Source: Bugula neritina
Lineage: Eukaryota > Bryozoa > Gymnolaemata > Cheilostomatida > Bugulidae
Length of the DNA: 35,929 nt
NCBI GenBank assembly: GCA_964035545.1
Contig: CAXIUT010000308.1
Location: 1-35,929 of the forward strand
Direction: 5' to 3'
A program made the translations under genes and the position numbers. This document shows, piece after piece, positions 32,906-35,929 of this stretch (position 1 is its first letter; each line of letters starts with the position of its first letter). Under the pieces are notes generated by a model. That model was not told the DNA's origin. It worked only from the letters and a program-made list of their open reading frames with translations, and made no database searches.

Positions 32906-33919
32906 TCATTGTTATTTTCTATGTTCTTTTATATTTTCATAACCTTTAGCTTCTGAAGAATACTCAAGTTCCATTTTGGTTTATATAATTTCCATTTTGG
33001 TTTAGATAATTTCCATTTTATTTTACTCCTTGATATCATTTTTCTTCTCCAATTTTTACTTTTGTCTATTCGTAAGTGTTCTTGTTGAAAGGGTTTGACT
33101 CTCAGGAAGAACTGGCTAAATCACTTCTTTAGGACAGAACACAGTAAAATTACTCCAGTTAAAGTACCATCTATGATTAGCAGCACATTTATAATGAGCT
33201 TCTTTCTTACAAGACTATGAATGACATGCAAAAGATGCTCCCTTTTTATTACAATAAATACATTTCATGCTTTTTGTTTCCTCAATTCCCTTTTAAACAT
33301 TGCTCAACTTGGATGTTTAAGGTTGCAAAAATATATGACTTACCCAGAGCAAACACAATAAATGAGCATAAACTTTATCTTTGAAAGGACCATAAAATAA
33401 CCCAGATTCTCTTTTTCCCTGTTTTTCTTTACTTGTTAAACGACAAAAATGACATCTAACTACCTCTTAACCTCTGAATGGCTAATCTACAGGCGAATTC
33501 ATTTTAATAGCTTATTTAATTTTGTTGTCTTAAGCTGATTCTATTGATCCGTCACTGTCAAAGGCAACAGGAATTTATTCTTGTCTTTTACCTTTTTCTC
33601 TTAACTATCCTATTTTTATTACTTTTAAATCTATAGTAAATACATCCCTTTCTAACATATCTGCAACCAAAATAGCCCAATTCTTAGGACTAAAAACAGG
33701 AATTTCGACTTTATTAGCTCCATTGTAAAAATTATTAATCACTAGTCGAATACATTTCCTACTAGAAGCAACATAATTAAAACTTTGAACAATCTTTTTG
33801 CATACATAATCATAGTCAAATAATAGATCTGTTTCAGTTTATTAATCTAGAGGAAATTCTTCTTGTTCAAGTCCTTCTATTTTTATTTTTAGAGTTATTT
33901 TCTATTCTAATTTTTTCAT
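32906..33919 (-). CDS. Extended-PHD zinc-finger protein
   Basis: 337 aa, one exon. Residues about 156-265 form an extended PHD finger as in JADE, BRPF, MLL and PHF6: CHFC (156-159), GLFYGPFKDKVYAHLLC, LLW, then CIYC (220-223), CHSESC, AHYKCA (241-246) and FC (261-262). The last ligand is lost: FCPKE stands where family members have FCxxH. An N-terminal part of about 150 residues lacks zinc motifs. The C-terminus is a charged helix with three copies of TKMExxE. Such fingers read histone or nucleosome features; here a chromatin role is inferred. It lies 44 bp downstream of a MYB gene on the same strand. Confidence 0.72.
32971..33025 (-). repeat. 21-nt coding repeat
   Basis: Two and a half copies of a 21-nt unit (reading TCCATTTTGGTTTATATAAT on the plus strand) inside the extended-PHD gene. 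The period keeps the frame and encodes TKMEIIE twice, then TKMELE. Confidence 0.85.
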
Positions 33920-33963
33920 AGCGCCTAAATAATATCAATTGAAACAATTAGTAATATAAAATA

Positions 33964-35211
33964 TCAACAAGGAGGAGGATAGACGTATAAGTAATTCATC
34001 ATCTCCATGTATTGCTCATAAATGAAAGGATAGTTGGGTAACATATTCTAAGGGCAAGAATATGCATAAGGATTCATTTGAAGAGGAGATTCTAAAGGAA
34101 TTTTTTAGAACACTTGTTAAGGTTCATGTTGTTGAAGAATGAGTTCTTTTTCTATTGGTTCTTATTTTTTTAGAGATTCAGTGCACAAAGGACTTTCTAT
34201 TTTTTAATTGTTTTCATTGTTATATGTGAAAATCTGATAAGAATGGTGCTATTCAGAAACTTCTTTTTTGAATAAATGTTCTGTTTTAACTTAAGGCTCT
34301 TCCTAATTCATTCTTTATTCAGCAAGAGGTAATTCATGAGCACATTATTTTTCCATCTTTTTGAGTCTTCTTCTTTCAATGTTAGCCATTTGTTTTTTGA
34401 GAAGTTTGATGATTTTCTGAACCATCAGGTCTTCTCTTTATTTTTTGTTGTATTTTTGTTTGGTCATCAAAGAGTTAAACCTATTTTTTATCATATGCTA
34501 GGTCCTAGTATCGTTAAGAATAGGCACCAATTTACACCATCTTTTTCCAAATTATCCAACAAATTTAAAGATAGCTAGGTCTTCTTGATGAGTCCAAGCT
34601 CCCCTTTTTTTCTTATCATCAAGATGGTTGAGCCATCTTTCTCTGCAGTGTTTTGGAGATTTGAATAGAATGCAGTTAGTTTTTCTGAAGATGTAGTTGG
34701 AAACCTAGTTCCATTGGTTGATTTCAAAGGCCTTAATCGCTTCTAATAAGAGAGCATCTTCTTCCTAACTCCATAATATTTTAGATGATGATTTTTGTAA
34801 ATTGAGGTATTGGAAAAGTAAAAATTAAGGGTTTTTGTTGAAGAAAATAGGAGCATGATGAGTCCAAAACTAAAGATTCTAAATAAATAAAGGAAGTACC
34901 ATCTCCTAATTATTTATTTTTGCAAAATAATCTTTGAAAAGAGAGAACCAAATAAAAACTTTTTTCTCATTATCATACCAGTTCTAAAAGTCTTGAGAAA
35001 GCTCTTGGGTTGAATAATACCTAGGTAACAATAGAATGTACTTCTGATTAATGGTTTTGTACATGTTTCTAATAGTGTTACAATCCAAAGTTTCAATTTT
35101 AAAGGACGACACTATAAAAGCTTTAACTTGGCACGAGACTATGCTCTAGAAGTTTCCCTTCTCTTCTACAATGTCCACAAAGTCCAAAAATAGGTTTTTA
35201 CCTTCGCTCAT
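33964..35211 (-). CDS. R2R3-type MYB domain protein
   Basis: 415 aa, one exon. Two adjacent MYB/SANT repeats: WSEEEDALLLEAIKAFEINQ (147-166) through KHCRERWLNHL (187-197), then GAWTHQEDLAIFKFVGEFGK (205-224) through TEHMIKNRFNSL (237-248). The QCRERW and IKNR signatures are close to animal and plant MYBs, so DNA binding is likely. The N-terminal 145 residues are a folded-looking region without known motif. The C-terminal part is basic then Pro/Glu/Tyr-rich and looks like an activation-type tail. A nuclear transcription factor or CDC5-like protein is possible, but the CDC5 context is missing. Confidence 0.88.
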
Positions 35212-35841
35212 GTAAAAAATATATGTTGAGTTTCTGTTTTCCTTTTGAATTCCACAGCTCTAATTTTCATCCGAGATTACAGTACAAAGGAAAAAATCTT
35301 TATTCATCAAATATCAAAGATATCGAGAAAACAAGCAGATGGTTAGTTTAATATTTAGGAATCTAACTCAAAAATAAAGGTCTTTTTTTTCTATTAATTT
35401 TAGTTTTTGCATTGATTTTACTTTCGTTCACTGAGAAGAATAATACAATACTACCTGAATTTAAATAAAATAATTTAAAAACTACTAAAACTACCTATTC
35501 TTGTTGATATCTATCATAACATAGTTATTTTTCTTTATAAATACCAAGAATATTCTTTTTGGATAATAAGAGAGTATAATTCGAAAAAAATCCTTTTTCC
35601 TTCTTTAAACATCAGAGCAAAAAAATAGAAGACTAAAGTTATTAACTTTCTTGAAAGAATTCGAGTCATAACTGTTTTTTTTATAAATAATACGTTATTT
35701 AAAAAGTTTATTTTAAATAGCATTATGATAAGTATTATAGTCATATACTAAACTTGATAAAGCAAAGAATTGATTAAATATCATATATTAAATGTAATTT
35801 TAGAACTTAATATTCATTCTAAACATTAATATTTGATTATT
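35212..35841. other. Right subtelomeric region, 630 bp
   Basis: AT-rich sequence between the MYB gene's start and the right telomere. It holds only a weak hydrophobic minus-strand frame at about 35514-35744 with no supporting feature. The region probably contains the MYB promoter and a noncoding chromosome end. Confidence 0.5.
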
Positions 35842-35929
35842 GGGATTGGGGTTGGGGTTGGGGTTGGGGTTGGGGTTGGGGTTGGGGTTGGGGTTGGGGT
35901 TGGGGTTGGGGGTTGGGGTTGGGGTTGGG
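35842..35929. repeat. Right telomere, G4T2 repeat
   Basis: GGGGTT repeats in the orientation of a right-hand chromosome end, with a variant first unit (GGGATT) and one GGGGGTT. They reach the last base of the window. Confidence 0.97.

Noticed and set aside
164-35211. Reading TAA and TAG as glutamine (Tetrahymena/Paramecium code)
   Set aside because: The diagnostic sites in UAP56, PNKP, Tim44 and the SET protein fall on Glu, and conserved Gln uses CAA/CAG. Gln remains possible only if these alignments are misread.
35514-35744. Small hydrophobic minus-strand frame near the right telomere
   Set aside because: Only 76 codons, Phe/Ile/Leu-rich by base composition, with no intron, signal or family support.
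1-35929. CRISPR arrays, insertion sequences, tRNA or rRNA genes
   Set aside because: No spaced direct repeats, transposase motifs or cloverleaf-like segments were seen; the repeats present are telomeric or in-frame coding repeats.

Overview
This window looks like ciliate macronuclear DNA. It is AT-rich and densely packed with genes. Both ends carry pure telomeric repeat (C4A2 at 1-89, G4T2 at 35842-35929). Nearly every gene is a long frame full of in-frame TAA and TAG that ends only at TGA. Where conserved families can be aligned from memory (UAP56/DDX39 helicase, PNKP, Tim44, an E(z)-type SET protein, SPO11), in-frame TAA/TAG falls on glutamate positions, while conserved glutamines use CAA/CAG. 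That fits the peritrich code (UAA/UAG = Glu; Vorticella, Opisthonecta, Campanella) better than the Tetrahymena/Paramecium code (UAA/UAG = Gln). All proteins described here are read with TAA/TAG = E. The fourteen introns I could place are 20 nt, except one of 19 nt.

The contig is probably not one chromosome. Internal G4T2 tracts at 5036-5122 and 30960-31037 have the polarity of a right-hand telomere. To the left of each, the sequence looks like a normal chromosome end (gene, short AT-rich spacer, telomere). To the right, each tract runs directly into the middle of a gene. Segment A (1-5122) therefore reads as a complete 5.1-kb two-gene chromosome. Segment B (5123-31037) starts inside a TIM44-like gene and ends at a telomere. 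Segment C (31038-35929) starts inside an unidentified gene and ends at the right telomere. A chimeric assembly, an amplification or ligation artefact, or a real head-to-tail telomere fusion would all look like this.

Segment A holds an unrecognised 300-aa protein and a 1242-aa coiled-coil protein with a 47-aa tandem repeat. Segment B, left to right: TIM44-like (3' truncated, -); six-helix membrane protein (-); coiled-coil protein (-); basic 704-aa protein (+); type I membrane glycoprotein (+); PNKP (-) head-to-head with SPO11 (+); EF-hand protein (+); Jupiter/HN1-like microtubule protein (-); large coiled-coil protein (+); FAM227-like (-) and a basic 148-aa protein (-); 549-aa and 435-aa proteins (+); degenerate E(z)-like protein (+); UAP56/DDX39 (-); 147-aa protein (-); small signal-peptide protein (+); 208-aa coiled coil (+); 144-aa protein (-); KTI12 (-); NT-C2/coiled-coil protein (-). 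Segment C: 5'-truncated gene (+), coiled-coil protein (-), extended-PHD protein (-) and R2R3-type MYB protein (-).

Intergenic gaps are mostly 24-230 bp. Two functional themes stand out. SPO11 (break formation), PNKP (end cleaning) and an E(z)-derived protein are families relevant to meiosis or ciliate genome rearrangement. Many of the remaining proteins are coiled-coil or microtubule-type, as expected of a cell with an elaborate ciliary cortex. Family assignments come from motifs read by eye, with no database search.
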